From CALKWS01 sp035302405 (GTDB taxonomy: Bacteria; Actinomycetota; Actinomycetes; Actinomycetales; Beutenbergiaceae), in contig DATGSR010000111.1 in NCBI GenBank assembly GCA_035302405.1, positions 1-64,000 on the forward strand: DNA of 64,000 bases, read 5' to 3'. The position numbers and the translations under genes were made by a program. The notes beneath the pieces are model-generated. The model was not told where the DNA came from and made no database searches. It saw only the letters and a program-made list of their open reading frames with translations. Of this stretch, positions 9,241-18,072 are shown piece by piece (position 1 is the first letter of the stretch; each line of letters opens with the position of its first letter).

Positions 9241-9642
9241 GCCCATGTCGCTCACCACACCGGCCAACCGGGCATCGGTCACTGCCACCACCGGCCGGGC
9301 GGGAGCGAGCAGTTCCACCGACGCCACCTGCACGCCGTCACCGGCGCGTAAGCCGTGTTCTTCCGCAAGGTCCCCGGCGCGAGTGGTCAATTGCGGGGTG
9401 ACCTCCACTTTGCGCAACGCCGGCCACAAAGTGTGCCAGTGCCCGATCGCCCGGTTGGTGACCTCCCGGTTGATTCGCCCGGCCCGCTCCCCCGCCCGAA
9501 GCACCGCGCGCACCTCGGCGTCGGCAAGCCGGGAGGCGAACACACCGTCCGCACGGTCCCACAGGGCACGCATCAACGTGGAGGAGCTCTCGGGGTGGAC
9601 CAACGCCAGCAGGGCGCCGGAGTCGAAGTAGACCAGGCTCAT
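9217..9642 (-). CDS. PIN-domain ribonuclease toxin (VapC type)
   Basis: A 141-residue PIN-domain protein. The N-terminal YFDSGALLALV gives the first acidic residue, a central E in RLADAEVRAVLR the second, and the C-terminal AGDGVQVASVELL and VAVTDARLAG the remaining acidic positions expected of the Mg-dependent RNase fold. It overlaps the antitoxin gene by 4 bases (ATGA), the classic toxin-antitoxin arrangement. VapC toxins cleave tRNA or rRNA when the antitoxin is degraded. The RNA target cannot be inferred here. Confidence 0.88.
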   Translation of the reverse strand: MSLVYFDSGALLALVHPESSSTLMRALWDRADGVFASRLADAEVRAVLRAGERAGRINREVTNRAIGHWHTLWPALRKVEVTPQLTTRAGDLAEEHGLRAGDGVQVASVELLAPARPVVAVTDARLAGVVSDMGLTVLPRP

Positions 9643-9902
9643 CGGCGGAACCGGCGCACCAGACCCGAAACCGACGATCCTCTGCCTTCTACCGCCGGGG
9701 CGGTCGGCCGTTCCGCCTCAGGTGGCGTCACCAGGCCATCACGTTCCAGGGAGGCGATCAGGTCCGCGCCTTCCACTCCGGTGACTCGGGCCACCGGAAC
9801 TCCGCGCTCGGTGATGATCAACTCCTCCCCCTCCCCCACGCGCTCGATCCAGTGCTTGAGCTGGGCTCGAAATGTACTGACGGGCACGTCCATGCTGTAC
9901 AC
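9639..9902 (-). CDS. Antitoxin of the Phd/YefM type
   Basis: An 87-residue protein with the Phd/YefM N-terminal fold: VPVSTFRAQLKHWIERVGEG, then EELIITERGVPVARVTGVEG, a DNA-binding module that autorepresses the operon. The C-terminal half (Pro/Glu/Arg-rich, ending SGLVRRFRR) would neutralise the PIN toxin. The start is at 9902 or at an internal ATG at 9893. It overlaps vapC by 4 bases. It seems to be a stand-alone pair inserted among core genes. Confidence 0.87.
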   Translation of the reverse strand: MYSMDVPVSTFRAQLKHWIERVGEGEELIITERGVPVARVTGVEGADLIASLERDGLVTPPEAERPTAPAVEGRGSSVSGLVRRFRR

Positions 9903-9914
9903 CTTAGCGATCGC

Positions 9915-11087
9915 TCACCGCTCGAGCGACCCGGGTTCGGCCAGAGCGGCCCGCGCCTCCTCGCCGCTGTGCCCGGTGATCTGCAGCAGATCCACCATGA
10001 GAGAACGCAGCAGTGCGATCTCGGTCTGCATCTGCCAACTGCTGAACGCTTGTGGATCCAGTCGGGCGGCGATCCGTAGGAATGGGCGCCGGGCCCGAAT
10101 CGGGTCCTCGTTGCTGCCCAATATCCCCGCGAGGGTGCGCGTGGCGTCAGCGACTTCGCGCAAGGTGCCCGCGAGGGCCATTCCCTCCTGGGACGTGAAA
10201 GCGACGGAGGCCGCGTGCCTGGTCAGCACCCGGGTGTTCCGCATCGCCCGATCGCAGAGCATCCCGGCCCGGTCCAGCCGCGTCATCTCCTCGTCATGAC
10301 GCAGCCAGGAGGGGGTGAACCGGGTGGCGGCCTGGGCGTCGCGCACCATCTCCTGCCACTCGTCGATCACCGCTTGGGACCCGCGGGCCTGCACCAGCGC
10401 GTCACCGACGGTGGAGTTGTCCCGCTCATCGAGTCCCTTGGCCACCGCCTCCAGCGTCTGTGCCACTTCCAGCAGTGACGCCCGCGCCAAGGAGCGCACC
10501 TGTTTGCGTACGTCCACCGGCAGCAGCGCCGCGACGAGCAGCGCCACCGAGCCGCCGACGAGCGCGTCGAGCCACCGGTCCAGCCCCCCGGCATCCCCCA
10601 GCATGTACCAGGGCAGGGCGACCACGACCACCGATTGCACACCGGCCTGGATGGCCAGTACCTGACCGGCATCGAGCAGCCGGGCGGCGAGCACGGCAAG
10701 GACCAACACCACCCCGATCTGCACCGGGCCGGAGCCGAACAGGGAGGAGAACACCTCCCCGAACGCCACGCCGATGGCCACCCCGAAGGCCAGTTCGGCC
10801 ACTTTGCGGGGGCGCCGGTCGTGGCTGAATCCCAGACTCACCCACGCCGCGATCGCGGCGAACATGGGGAACCGGTGATTCAAGCCGTGCAGCGCGATCG
10901 CGTAGGCGATGGCGGCGGCACCGGCTCCGGTCAGGATCGCCCAAAGGTCACTTCGGGTGCGGCGCAGGCCGCGGCGGACCCTGGAGCGGGCCGCCACCCG
11001 CAACTCCCGGATCGTGGGCCGTTCCACTGACGGCACGCGCGGGGTGGCGGGCCGCTCGGGCCGGGAGCTGCCCCTGCGCCGGCGCAT
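9915..11087 (-). CDS. FUSC family inner-membrane protein
   Basis: A 390-residue protein with a basic N-terminus, six or so membrane segments between about residues 50 and 190 (for example WAILTGAGAAAIAYAIALHG and IGVVLVLAVLAARLLDAGQV), and a long cytoplasmic helical C-terminal half. This layout is that of FUSC/aromatic acid exporter-like proteins. The substrate is unknown. The gene ends 12 bases before the antitoxin gene and starts 6 bases after ygfZ ends, so it may be co-transcribed with the ygfZ genes. Confidence 0.8.
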   Translation of the reverse strand: MRRRRGSSRPERPATPRVPSVERPTIRELRVAARSRVRRGLRRTRSDLWAILTGAGAAAIAYAIALHGLNHRFPMFAAIAAWVSLGFSHDRRPRKVAELAFGVAIGVAFGEVFSSLFGSGPVQIGVVLVLAVLAARLLDAGQVLAIQAGVQSVVVVALPWYMLGDAGGLDRWLDALVGGSVALLVAALLPVDVRKQVRSLARASLLEVAQTLEAVAKGLDERDNSTVGDALVQARGSQAVIDEWQEMVRDAQAATRFTPSWLRHDEEMTRLDRAGMLCDRAMRNTRVLTRHAASVAFTSQEGMALAGTLREVADATRTLAGILGSNEDPIRARRPFLRIAARLDPQAFSSWQMQTEIALLRSLMVDLLQITGHSGEEARAALAEPGSLER

Positions 11088-11093
11088 GAGGAC

Positions 11094-12194
11094 TCAGGGA
11101 CGGCGGCGCACGGCCGGGTTGGGCCGTGGTCGTTGCTGGGGCGGGGGGCGCCCGGTGCCGAAGCCTTCGGGGTTGACGATGATCTCCTGGGATGCCGCCA
11201 ACCCGTCAACGCTCAGCACCGCCTCGGGGTCCACGGAGCGTTTCACCACGGCCAGCGCCACCGGGCCGAGTTCGTGGTGGCGCACCACGGAGGTCACACG
11301 ACCCACGTCCTTATCACCGTGCCGCACCGCGGTACCCAGTTCCGGGGTGATGTGCTCCGAGCCGTCCAGGTGCAGCATCGTCAACCTGCGCGGCGGGCGG
11401 CCCATGGTGAAGACCCGTGCGATCGTCTCCTGGCCGCGGTAGCACCCCTTCTGCAGGTGGACCGCGGTGCGCAGCCAGTCCAACTCGTGCGGGATCGCAC
11501 GCTCATCCACCTCGCGGCCGTGCCGGGGACGCCAGGCAGCCACGCGCATCGCTTCCCAAGACCAACTACCCGCCAGCCGGGCACCGTCTGCCTCCGCGGC
11601 GGCCACATGGTCGGCGAGCCGGTCCCGTTCCACCACCCATAGCGCCCCTTGCCACTGCGCGCCGGGGTGTTCGTGGTCGGCCGGCCCGTAGCGGGTGGAT
11701 CCGGCGGCGGTGACCGGCCACGGGTCGCGCCACTGCAGAACCGCGCCGGGCACGTCCGGGCCGGTGGCGCTGGCGCCGAGCACGGCCAGGTCCGGGCGGG
11801 CGGTGACCTCCACCCGCATCGCGAACTTCATCGACTCCAGGTACTCCACCAGTGCCGGGGTGGTGGCGGCTTCGGTGATCAGCCACGTCCGTTCCCCATC
11901 GTCGATGGTGGCGGCGGCGATCTGGATGCGTCCGTTGGGGTCCAGCACCAGCAACTCGGTGCTGGTGCCGGCCTCCAGGTCGGATAGGTGCTGGCTGGTG
12001 ATGTTGTGCAGCCAGGTGAGTCGGTCGCTGTCGCTGATCGTCACCACACCCAGGTGGGACAGGTCCACCAGCGCTTGTCCGCGTTCCAGGGCGCGCTGTT
12101 CGTGAGCCGGTTCCCCGTAGTGAGCGGCCACACCGTCGTCGGGCCCGCCGGCGGCCACCGCCCCGGGGCGGCTGAGCAACACACTGGCAGTCAT
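11094..12194 (-). CDS. ygfZ: Folate-binding protein YgfZ (tRNA/Fe-S maintenance)
   Basis: A 366-residue GcvT-like protein carrying the YgfZ signature KGCYRGQETIARV (conserved Cys). YgfZ uses tetrahydrofolate to maintain Fe-S enzymes such as MiaB. The ATG at 12194 follows GAGGAGG and gives the usual actinobacterial N-terminus; a frame extending to 12323 has no ribosome binding site and enters the neighbouring gene. The C-terminus ends in a basic Pro/Arg tail. Just upstream lies the nitrobindin-like gene, a neighbour pair common in actinobacteria. Confidence 0.93.
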   Translation of the reverse strand: MTASVLLSRPGAVAAGGPDDGVAAHYGEPAHEQRALERGQALVDLSHLGVVTISDSDRLTWLHNITSQHLSDLEAGTSTELLVLDPNGRIQIAAATIDDGERTWLITEAATTPALVEYLESMKFAMRVEVTARPDLAVLGASATGPDVPGAVLQWRDPWPVTAAGSTRYGPADHEHPGAQWQGALWVVERDRLADHVAAAEADGARLAGSWSWEAMRVAAWRPRHGREVDERAIPHELDWLRTAVHLQKGCYRGQETIARVFTMGRPPRRLTMLHLDGSEHITPELGTAVRHGDKDVGRVTSVVRHHELGPVALAVVKRSVDPEAVLSVDGLAASQEIIVNPEGFGTGRPPPQQRPRPNPAVRRRP

Positions 12195-12204
12195 CGCAAC
12201 CTCC

Positions 12205-13002
12205 TCATTCCTGACGCTGCAACCGACCCGATGAGTAGGACTGCAGCTCGTGGCCGAATGCGGCCAGATCGGTGGCCCAGAACAACTCGCCGCTGACCAG
12301 GCCGTACATGCGTGAGGCGGCACCGATTTCCGCGCCGCTGGCGGTGCGCGCCACCAGGTCGGTGGTCAACTCGATCCGCGGGCCTTGCACCCGCCCCAGA
12401 TACACGCTCACGTGGCCGGTGGGTTCGGCCAGCAGCACTTCCAAGTCGCTGACCGGCGCGGATTTTCGCCCGCCCGCCTCGGCGTCGGTCCCCGCGGGCG
12501 AGGTGCCGTTGGGTTGAGCCGACGCTACGCCGTCGTGCTGGTGTGCGCCATGGCCATCCAGGGAGGCGGCGCCATCCTGGGAGGTGGGGCCATCCATGGA
12601 GGCGGTGCCATCCTGGGAGGCGGTGCTGTCGCGGGGGCCGGCGCCGCTGGGTGCGCCGTGGCCGGTGTCTGTGCCTGCATCCCGGGCGGGCTGCTGGGCG
12701 GAAGGTGAACCGCCGGCCGGGGTCACCCGCCAGAAGCCGGATTCGGTGCTCCACACCTGCCCGGCCTGGAGGGCGTCCACGTCGATGGTGCCCTCCAGTG
12801 ACTCCAGCGGGCTTTCCAGCAGGTAGGTGGTGGCGGCATAGGTCAGGTAGGGGCCGCCGTCATGGCCGAAGACGGCATCCATTAGCACGGCGCGCTGGGG
12901 GATGCCGGGGTAGGCGATGAACCCCGGTCCGCGCCACCGGCCGACCAGCCACGACAACGGGTAGACCTCCGGTGCGAGGCCGTCTGGGATCTGAAAAGCC
13001 AC
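12205..13002 (-). CDS. Nitrobindin-like heme-binding beta-barrel protein with a repetitive insert
   Basis: A 265-residue member of the FABP/THAP4-like nitrobindin family (often called peroxynitrite isomerase). The family motif GxWxGxG appears as GRWRGPG near residue 21, and the C-terminal FGHELQSYSSGRL holds a His that could be the heme ligand. Usual length is about 160-200 residues. The excess is an insert at about residues 98-180, rich in Ser, Asp, Gly, Ala, Gln and His, containing a roughly 6-residue repeat (SQDGTA, SMDGPT, SQDGAA, SLDGHG). The insert sits between barrel strands and is probably a disordered loop. Confidence 0.85.
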   Translation of the reverse strand: MAFQIPDGLAPEVYPLSWLVGRWRGPGFIAYPGIPQRAVLMDAVFGHDGGPYLTYAATTYLLESPLESLEGTIDVDALQAGQVWSTESGFWRVTPAGGSPSAQQPARDAGTDTGHGAPSGAGPRDSTASQDGTASMDGPTSQDGAASLDGHGAHQHDGVASAQPNGTSPAGTDAEAGGRKSAPVSDLEVLLAEPTGHVSVYLGRVQGPRIELTTDLVARTASGAEIGAASRMYGLVSGELFWATDLAAFGHELQSYSSGRLQRQE

Positions 13003-13022
13003 ACCTCGATGCTATCCGCTAA

Positions 13023-13754
13023 TTACAGCAACAGCAGGATGCGTCCGAGCACGTAGACCGGCACTCCGCACACCAGTACCGGCAGCACCGCAGCGGCCAG
13101 CGCAGGCCAAACACGCACCGAGGCGGGGAACTGCCCGAGCAGGTGGTGCACTGCCGCGCTGAGCACTCCGGCTGCCAAACCCACCAGCCCCCCGGTGACC
13201 GGCCCGACGGCGACAATCACCATGCCGGTGCCCAGGCCCGCCGCCGCGGACAACACGATGGTAGCCGCCCACCCCCAGGAGGCGGGTAGCGGAAAGGCGG
13301 TGACGATCGCGGCGGTGGCCAACGTCACCGCTCCGACCAGCAGCAGACCGATCGAGGTGGGACCGGTGCCCACTGCCAACCACCCGACCCCGCTGATCAC
13401 CACCGCCGCTCCGGTCACCGCACCGGCGACGGATTCCACCAACCGCGGGCGCCCGTCCCGCCGCAGTAGTTGCAGCACGAAGGAAGCAACGACCACCAAT
13501 CCGAACCACAGGGCCGCATACGCCAAATCTCGGGTGGCCACCTGCAGCGCCACGCCGACCGCGACGGTCAGCAGGAGCAGCACCGTGGTGCCCCGGCGCG
13601 CGGGTAAGCCCAGGAGCCCTGGCCACCCCAACGCGAAGATCGCGCCCATCCCGGCCACGGTGATGACCAACAGCGGACGCTCGCCGAACGCCGTGACGCC
13701 CACTCCGGTCGCAGCGGTCGCGGTGACCACGGCCCGGAAGGATTCTCTCATCAC
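13023..13754 (-). CDS. Predicted polytopic membrane protein of unknown function
   Basis: A 243-residue protein consisting almost entirely of hydrophobic segments (about seven or eight), with few charged residues apart from short loops such as RRDGRPRLVE. It begins MMRESFRAVVTATAATGVGV. It is convergent with nothing and lies 20 bases upstream of the nitrobindin-like gene, so it is likely the first gene of the leftward nitrobindin-ygfZ-FUSC operon. I do not recognise a family; a permease-like role is possible. Confidence 0.7.
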   Translation of the reverse strand: MMRESFRAVVTATAATGVGVTAFGERPLLVITVAGMGAIFALGWPGLLGLPARRGTTVLLLLTVAVGVALQVATRDLAYAALWFGLVVVASFVLQLLRRDGRPRLVESVAGAVTGAAVVISGVGWLAVGTGPTSIGLLLVGAVTLATAAIVTAFPLPASWGWAATIVLSAAAGLGTGMVIVAVGPVTGGLVGLAAGVLSAAVHHLLGQFPASVRVWPALAAAVLPVLVCGVPVYVLGRILLLL

Positions 13755-14293
13755 AACAGGTCATCCCCTCAGGCGGTACGGCATCAGCCGCTCGGCGGCG
13801 CGGGCGGCTCGGTGCGTATCGTTGGTTCGGCGTCTCCGGACGTTCCTGGTCGACGTCAGTTCAGCGGTCCGGACGTGGCGGAGCATGCCTGCCCCTGGGG
13901 GCGGACGGCCGCCTGTCCGGACGGGCGGCCCTCGGTGCACATGCTCCGGAGGAACGGTACCGAACAAACGGCCCCGCCTGGCCGGAACTCGGTGGGCGCG
14001 GCCACTCGCTGAGTCCCTGAGTTGCGTTCGCCCGGGGTCGGGTCCCTACACTGGCAGGGACGCCGGGCCGTGCTAGCCCCGGGCTCCAACATTTGCCGCT
14101 ACGAGCGGCCTTCGCGCCGACAGGCGCTGGGCGGCCCGGTGTCACCTACGATCCTGCGATGGGCGCCGTCTTCGATCGGCGTCCGGCTCACCGACGGGTC
14201 ACCGCCCGGCCACTTTCCGTTGGCCGTGGTCACCGCAACTGTTTGCGCTGGCTTACGCTTCTGCTCGTAGCCCCGCGATGAACGGACGATGAG
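13755..14293. other. Intergenic region with a candidate PHO box
   Basis: This 539-base divergent gap has no supported gene. At 14186-14207 two adjacent 11-base units, GCTCACCGACG and GGTCACCGCCC, resemble the actinobacterial PhoP box consensus (G-K-TCAYY type direct repeats). They lie about 90 bases upstream of the DUF47 gene. The match is weaker than the one at pstS, so this is a candidate only. Confidence 0.4.
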
Positions 14294-14929
14294 TTGCGCC
14301 TGAACCTGACCAACCGGAAGGTCTACTTCGACCTACTCACCGAACTGGGCGAGCACCTGATTACCGGTGCGGACCTTCTTGCTCAACTGGTGGGCGTGCT
14401 GCCGGCCGAACGCACCGCCCTGGCCGAGCAGATGCGTGATGTGGAGCATTTGGCAGACGAATCCACCCACGAGATCATCCGGCACCTGAACAAGGCCGGG
14501 GCCGCACCGTTCCACCGGGACGACCTGTACAACCTGACGTCCGCCATGGATGACTGCATGGACTCCATGGAGGAGGCCACTGATGCCATCGTGCTCTACC
14601 GCATCGCGGACCTGCCCGACGGCGTCACGCAGCAGGTGGCGACGTTGCAGCGGGCGGCGGAACTGACAGCGGCGGCGATGCCCCGGCTGCGGACCCTGAA
14701 CGGCCTGGAGTCCTACTGGATCGAAGTGAACCGGCTGGAGAACCAGGCCGACCGGATCTACCGGTCGCTGAACGGCCAGTTGTTCTCCGATCCGGAGTAC
14801 CTCGCCAACCCTGCCGGCGTCGTGGAATTGATCAAGGTTCGCACGGTGGTGGACTGCCTGGAGGCCGCCGCCGACCACTTCGAGCGGGTGGCCAACGTGG
14901 TGGAGAGCATCTACCTGAAGGCGTCCTAA
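14294..14929 (+). CDS. DUF47 family protein (PhoU-like, phosphate-transport associated)
   Basis: A 211-residue all-helical protein of the DUF47/PhoU-like group, normal length. Segments such as VEHLADESTHEIIRHLNKAG and VNRLENQADRIYRSL are typical. Such proteins are usually encoded beside a PiT phosphate permease and regulate it. Here no PiT gene follows; instead the gene converges on the pst operon. The TTG at 14294 gives the standard N-terminus RLNLTNRKVYFDLL. A candidate PHO box lies about 90 bases upstream. Confidence 0.88.
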   Translation: MRLNLTNRKVYFDLLTELGEHLITGADLLAQLVGVLPAERTALAEQMRDVEHLADESTHEIIRHLNKAGAAPFHRDDLYNLTSAMDDCMDSMEEATDAIVLYRIADLPDGVTQQVATLQRAAELTAAAMPRLRTLNGLESYWIEVNRLENQADRIYRSLNGQLFSDPEYLANPAGVVELIKVRTVVDCLEAAADHFERVANVVESIYLKAS

Positions 14930-14953
14930 CGGCCGCCGCCCGGGCCGGCGTGC

Positions 14954-15104
14954 TCACATGGTGCAGCGTCCCAGCCGAAGCGCAGTCACATGGTGCAGCG
15001 TCCCAGCCGAAGCGCAGTCACATGGTGCTGCGTCCCAGCCGAAGCGCTGTCACATGGTGCTGCGTCCCAGCCGGAGCGCAGTTACGCGGTGCTGTGTCTC
15101 AGCC
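14954..15104. repeat. 32-bp tandem repeat at the pstB 3' end
   Basis: Four full 32-bp units (14954, 14986, 15018, 15050) plus a partial fifth (15082-15104). Each contains GTGCTGCGTCCCAGCCGAAG or a close variant. The last copy includes the final codons and stop of pstB, so the array seems to have grown out of the pstB 3' end toward the convergent DUF47 gene. There are no unique spacers, so it is not a CRISPR. Confidence 0.9.
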
Positions 15105-15878
15105 GAACCGGCCGGAGATGTAGTCCTCAGTGGCCTGCACCGACGGGGAGGAGAACATCGTGGCAGTGTCGTCCATCTCGATCAGGCGCCCGGGCTTACC
15201 GGTGCCGGCGATGTTGAAGAAGCCGGTGCGGTCCGAAACCCGTGCCGCCTGCTGCATGTTGTGGGTGACGATGACGATCGTGTAGTCCTGCTTCAACTGG
15301 TGGATCAGTTCCTCGATCGCCAACGTGGAGATCGGGTCCAGCGCGGAACAGGGCTCATCCATCAGCAGCACGTCCGGGCGCACCGCGATCGCCCGAGCAA
15401 TGCACAACCGCTGCTGCTGCCCGCCGGATAACGACGAGCCCGGCTGGTCCAAACGGTCCTTGACCTCGCTCCACAGGTTCGCGCCGGTCAGGGATGATTC
15501 CACCAGGTCATCGGCGTCGGCCTTCTTCATCCGACGGTTGTTGAGTTTCACCCCCGCCAGCACGTTGTCGTAGATCGACATCGTCGGGAAGGGGTTCGGG
15601 CGTTGGAAGACCATGCCCACCTGCCGGCGCACCACCACCGGGTCCACGCCAGGCCCGTACAGGTCCTGGCCGTCCATCACGGCCTTGCCGGTGACGTAAG
15701 CGCCCGGGATCACCTCATGCATCCGGTTCAGGGTGCGCAAGAAGGTGGACTTGCCGCACCCCGACGGACCGATGAGCGCGGTGACCGACCGGGACTCGAT
15801 GGCCATGGTGATGTCCTCCACGGCCTTGAAATCGCCGTAGAAGACGTTCAGATCACTGATATCGATACGTTTGGACAT
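15099..15878 (-). CDS. pstB: Phosphate ABC transporter ATP-binding protein PstB
   Basis: A 259-residue ABC ATPase with Walker A GPSGCGKST, signature LSGGQQQRLCIARA, Walker B VLLMDEPCSALDP and switch His in IVIVTHNMQQAARV. The sequence VNRMHEV-type and ISGRFG-type C-terminus are typical of PstB. It energises the high-affinity phosphate importer at the inner face of the membrane. It is the last gene of pstSCAB; the stop codon lies in a tandem repeat. The gap to pstA is 47 bases. No phoU follows, unlike many bacteria. Confidence 0.97.
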   Translation of the reverse strand: MSKRIDISDLNVFYGDFKAVEDITMAIESRSVTALIGPSGCGKSTFLRTLNRMHEVIPGAYVTGKAVMDGQDLYGPGVDPVVVRRQVGMVFQRPNPFPTMSIYDNVLAGVKLNNRRMKKADADDLVESSLTGANLWSEVKDRLDQPGSSLSGGQQQRLCIARAIAVRPDVLLMDEPCSALDPISTLAIEELIHQLKQDYTIVIVTHNMQQAARVSDRTGFFNIAGTGKPGRLIEMDDTATMFSSPSVQATEDYISGRFG

Positions 15879-15925
15879 GATTCATACCTCGATTGGTAAC
15901 AACAATTGTGCGCCCGGACGGCGGC

Positions 15926-16972
15926 TCAACGCAGCCCCCGGGGGGAGAAGTAGCGACTCACCAGCCGGGCGATGAGGTTCAGCGCCATCACGATGACGAT
16001 CAACGTCAGTGCTGCGGCCCAGGCGCGGTCCACGCTGGCGCCGCCCTGGGAGTACTGGCGATAGACGTACACCGGCAAAGTAGCGATCCGCCCGTCGAAC
16101 GCGTCGTAGTTGACATTGTTCGCCAGGCCCACCGTGATCAGCAGCGGAGCGGTCTCACCGGTGACGCGGGCGATCGCGATCATCACGCCGGTGGTGATCC
16201 CCGCGATCGAGGTACGCAGCACCACTTTGAGGATGGTGAGCCACTTGGGCACGCCCAGGGCGTAGGAGGCCTCACGCAACTCGTTGGGCACCAGGCGCAA
16301 CATCTCCTCCACCGACCGCACCACCACCGGGGTCATCAACACCGCCAGGGCCACCCCGCCGACCAGCGCTGAGCGGTAGGCGGGCCCGAAGATCAACAGG
16401 AACAGCGAGTAGGCGAACAGACCTGCCACGATCGAGGGGATCCCGGTCATGACATCCACCAGTACGGTGATGGCCCGTTTGATGCGGCCGCCGCCGTACT
16501 CCACCAGGTAGATCGCGGTGAAGATGCCCAGCGGGATGGACACCAGTGCGGCGATCCCGACGACGTACAGGGTGCCGATGACGGCGTGGTAGGCACCCCC
16601 GCCCGGGTCCTGCCCGAAGACGCCCACCATGTCGGTGGTGAAGAAGTCCAGCGACAGCGCGCCGATGCCGTTGACCACCACGGTGATCACGAGGGATACC
16701 AGCGGCACCATCGCGATGAGGAACGCGGCGGTCACCAGTGTGGTGGCCAGCCGATCCTTGGCGTAACGGTGGCCTTCCACTGCGCGGGAGACGGCGGTGA
16801 TGGCGACGACGTACAGCAGGGCTCCGATGAGCAGCACGCCGGCGATCGTGGGGCCCTGGCCGAGCGCGAGGATGCCGGCGGCAAGGGCCATTGAGGCGGC
16901 CAGGATCGCCCACGGGGCCCAAGCGGGCAGCCGGCGGATCCGGTTCTCGGCCGAGGTGGCAACGGTGGTCAT
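15926..16972 (-). CDS. pstA: Phosphate ABC transporter permease PstA
   Basis: A 348-residue permease with an N-terminal pair of helices, then the six-helix binding-protein-dependent transport core. The EAA-like loop reads ELREASYALGVPKWLTILKV, where it contacts PstB. The N-terminal region before residue 60 is longer than in E. coli PstA, as is usual in actinobacteria. The ATG at 16972 lies one base after the pstC stop, indicating coupled translation. Confidence 0.95.
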   Translation of the reverse strand: MTTVATSAENRIRRLPAWAPWAILAASMALAAGILALGQGPTIAGVLLIGALLYVVAITAVSRAVEGHRYAKDRLATTLVTAAFLIAMVPLVSLVITVVVNGIGALSLDFFTTDMVGVFGQDPGGGAYHAVIGTLYVVGIAALVSIPLGIFTAIYLVEYGGGRIKRAITVLVDVMTGIPSIVAGLFAYSLFLLIFGPAYRSALVGGVALAVLMTPVVVRSVEEMLRLVPNELREASYALGVPKWLTILKVVLRTSIAGITTGVMIAIARVTGETAPLLITVGLANNVNYDAFDGRIATLPVYVYRQYSQGGASVDRAWAAALTLIVIVMALNLIARLVSRYFSPRGLR

Positions 16973-16973
16973 A

Positions 16974-17945
16974 TCAGTTCGCTCCGGAGAACTCGGCGCG
17001 GCGGGCGATGACCCAGCGCGCTAGGAGGTTCACCCCGAAGGTGAGGATGAACAGCATCAACCCGGAAGCGATCAGCACATCCACACCGAGCCCGGAGGCC
17101 TCCGGGAACTGGCTGGCGATATTGGCGGCGATCGACTGGTGCTGGCCGGGTTGGAGCAGGTTGAAGTTGATCAGGAACCCCGGTGAGATGACCATCAGCA
17201 CGGCCATCGTCTCCCCCAACGCCCGGCCGAGCCCGAGCATCGCCGCGGAGATGATCCCGGAACGCCCGAACGGCAGCACGGCCTGCCGGATCATTTCCCA
17301 GCGGGTGGCACCGAGCGCCAGAGACGCCTCCTCGTGCAGGCGTGGGGTCTGCAAGAAGACCTCTCGGATGGTGGCGGTGATGATCGGCAGGATCATCGCG
17401 GCCAGCACCAGCCCGGCGGTGAGGATGTTGCGCGCCGGGGCCTGGTAGTCGGCGAACAGGGGGATGAAGCCGAGGTTCTCGCTGAGCCAGGTGAACAGCG
17501 GATGCAGTACCGGTTGCAGGAATTGGATGCCCCACAACCCGAAGATGATCGAGGGGACCGCTGCCAGCAGGTCCACCATGTAGCCCAGACCCTGGGCGAG
17601 CCTGCGCGGGGCGTAGTGGGAGATGAACAGGGCGATGCCGATGCTCACCGGTACGGCGACGATCAGGGCGATGATCGAGGACAGCACGGTGCCGAACAGC
17701 AGCGGGAGGATGTAGCCAGCCAGGCTGCGCCCGCGCATGATGTTGACCGTGTCCAGTTCCTCCTGGCTGGCCATCAGCGCCGGCCAGGCGCGCCAGAGCA
17801 GGAACGCGGCGACCGCGGCCAGGATCACCAGAATCACGATGCCCGCGCCGGTTGAAATACCGGCGAAGATCCGGTTACCAAGACGCCCGGTGCCGTGCCT
17901 GGTCGGGGCGTCCGAACCCCGCCGTACCGGCGTGGTGAGAGTCAC
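16974..17945 (-). CDS. pstC: Phosphate ABC transporter permease PstC
   Basis: A 323-residue permease with six predicted membrane helices and the coupling loop EASLALGATRWEMIRQAVLP. It pairs with PstA to form the transmembrane channel for phosphate import. It lies 127 bases downstream of pstS and one base before pstA. The N-terminal 30 residues are charged and cytoplasmic. Confidence 0.95.
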   Translation of the reverse strand: MTLTTPVRRGSDAPTRHGTGRLGNRIFAGISTGAGIVILVILAAVAAFLLWRAWPALMASQEELDTVNIMRGRSLAGYILPLLFGTVLSSIIALIVAVPVSIGIALFISHYAPRRLAQGLGYMVDLLAAVPSIIFGLWGIQFLQPVLHPLFTWLSENLGFIPLFADYQAPARNILTAGLVLAAMILPIITATIREVFLQTPRLHEEASLALGATRWEMIRQAVLPFGRSGIISAAMLGLGRALGETMAVLMVISPGFLINFNLLQPGQHQSIAANIASQFPEASGLGVDVLIASGLMLFILTFGVNLLARWVIARRAEFSGAN

Positions 17946-18072
17946 TGGTAGGCCTCCAAGAGGTGTGCGCGAGTGTTGAGAGCGCGCGTAAGCGGGTTGG
18001 CGACGCGGTGCGCCGCCAACCCGCCGACGTTGTCAGAAGAGATCAGAGACCGCCGATCTGCTCGGGTGTAGG

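Noticed and set aside
13195..14076. Plus-strand frame of 293 codons
   Set aside because: The first half is antisense to the membrane protein gene and the rest lies in the divergent gap; no start signal or motif.
14954..15104. Possible CRISPR array
   Set aside because: The 32-bp units follow each other without unique spacers and include the pstB stop.
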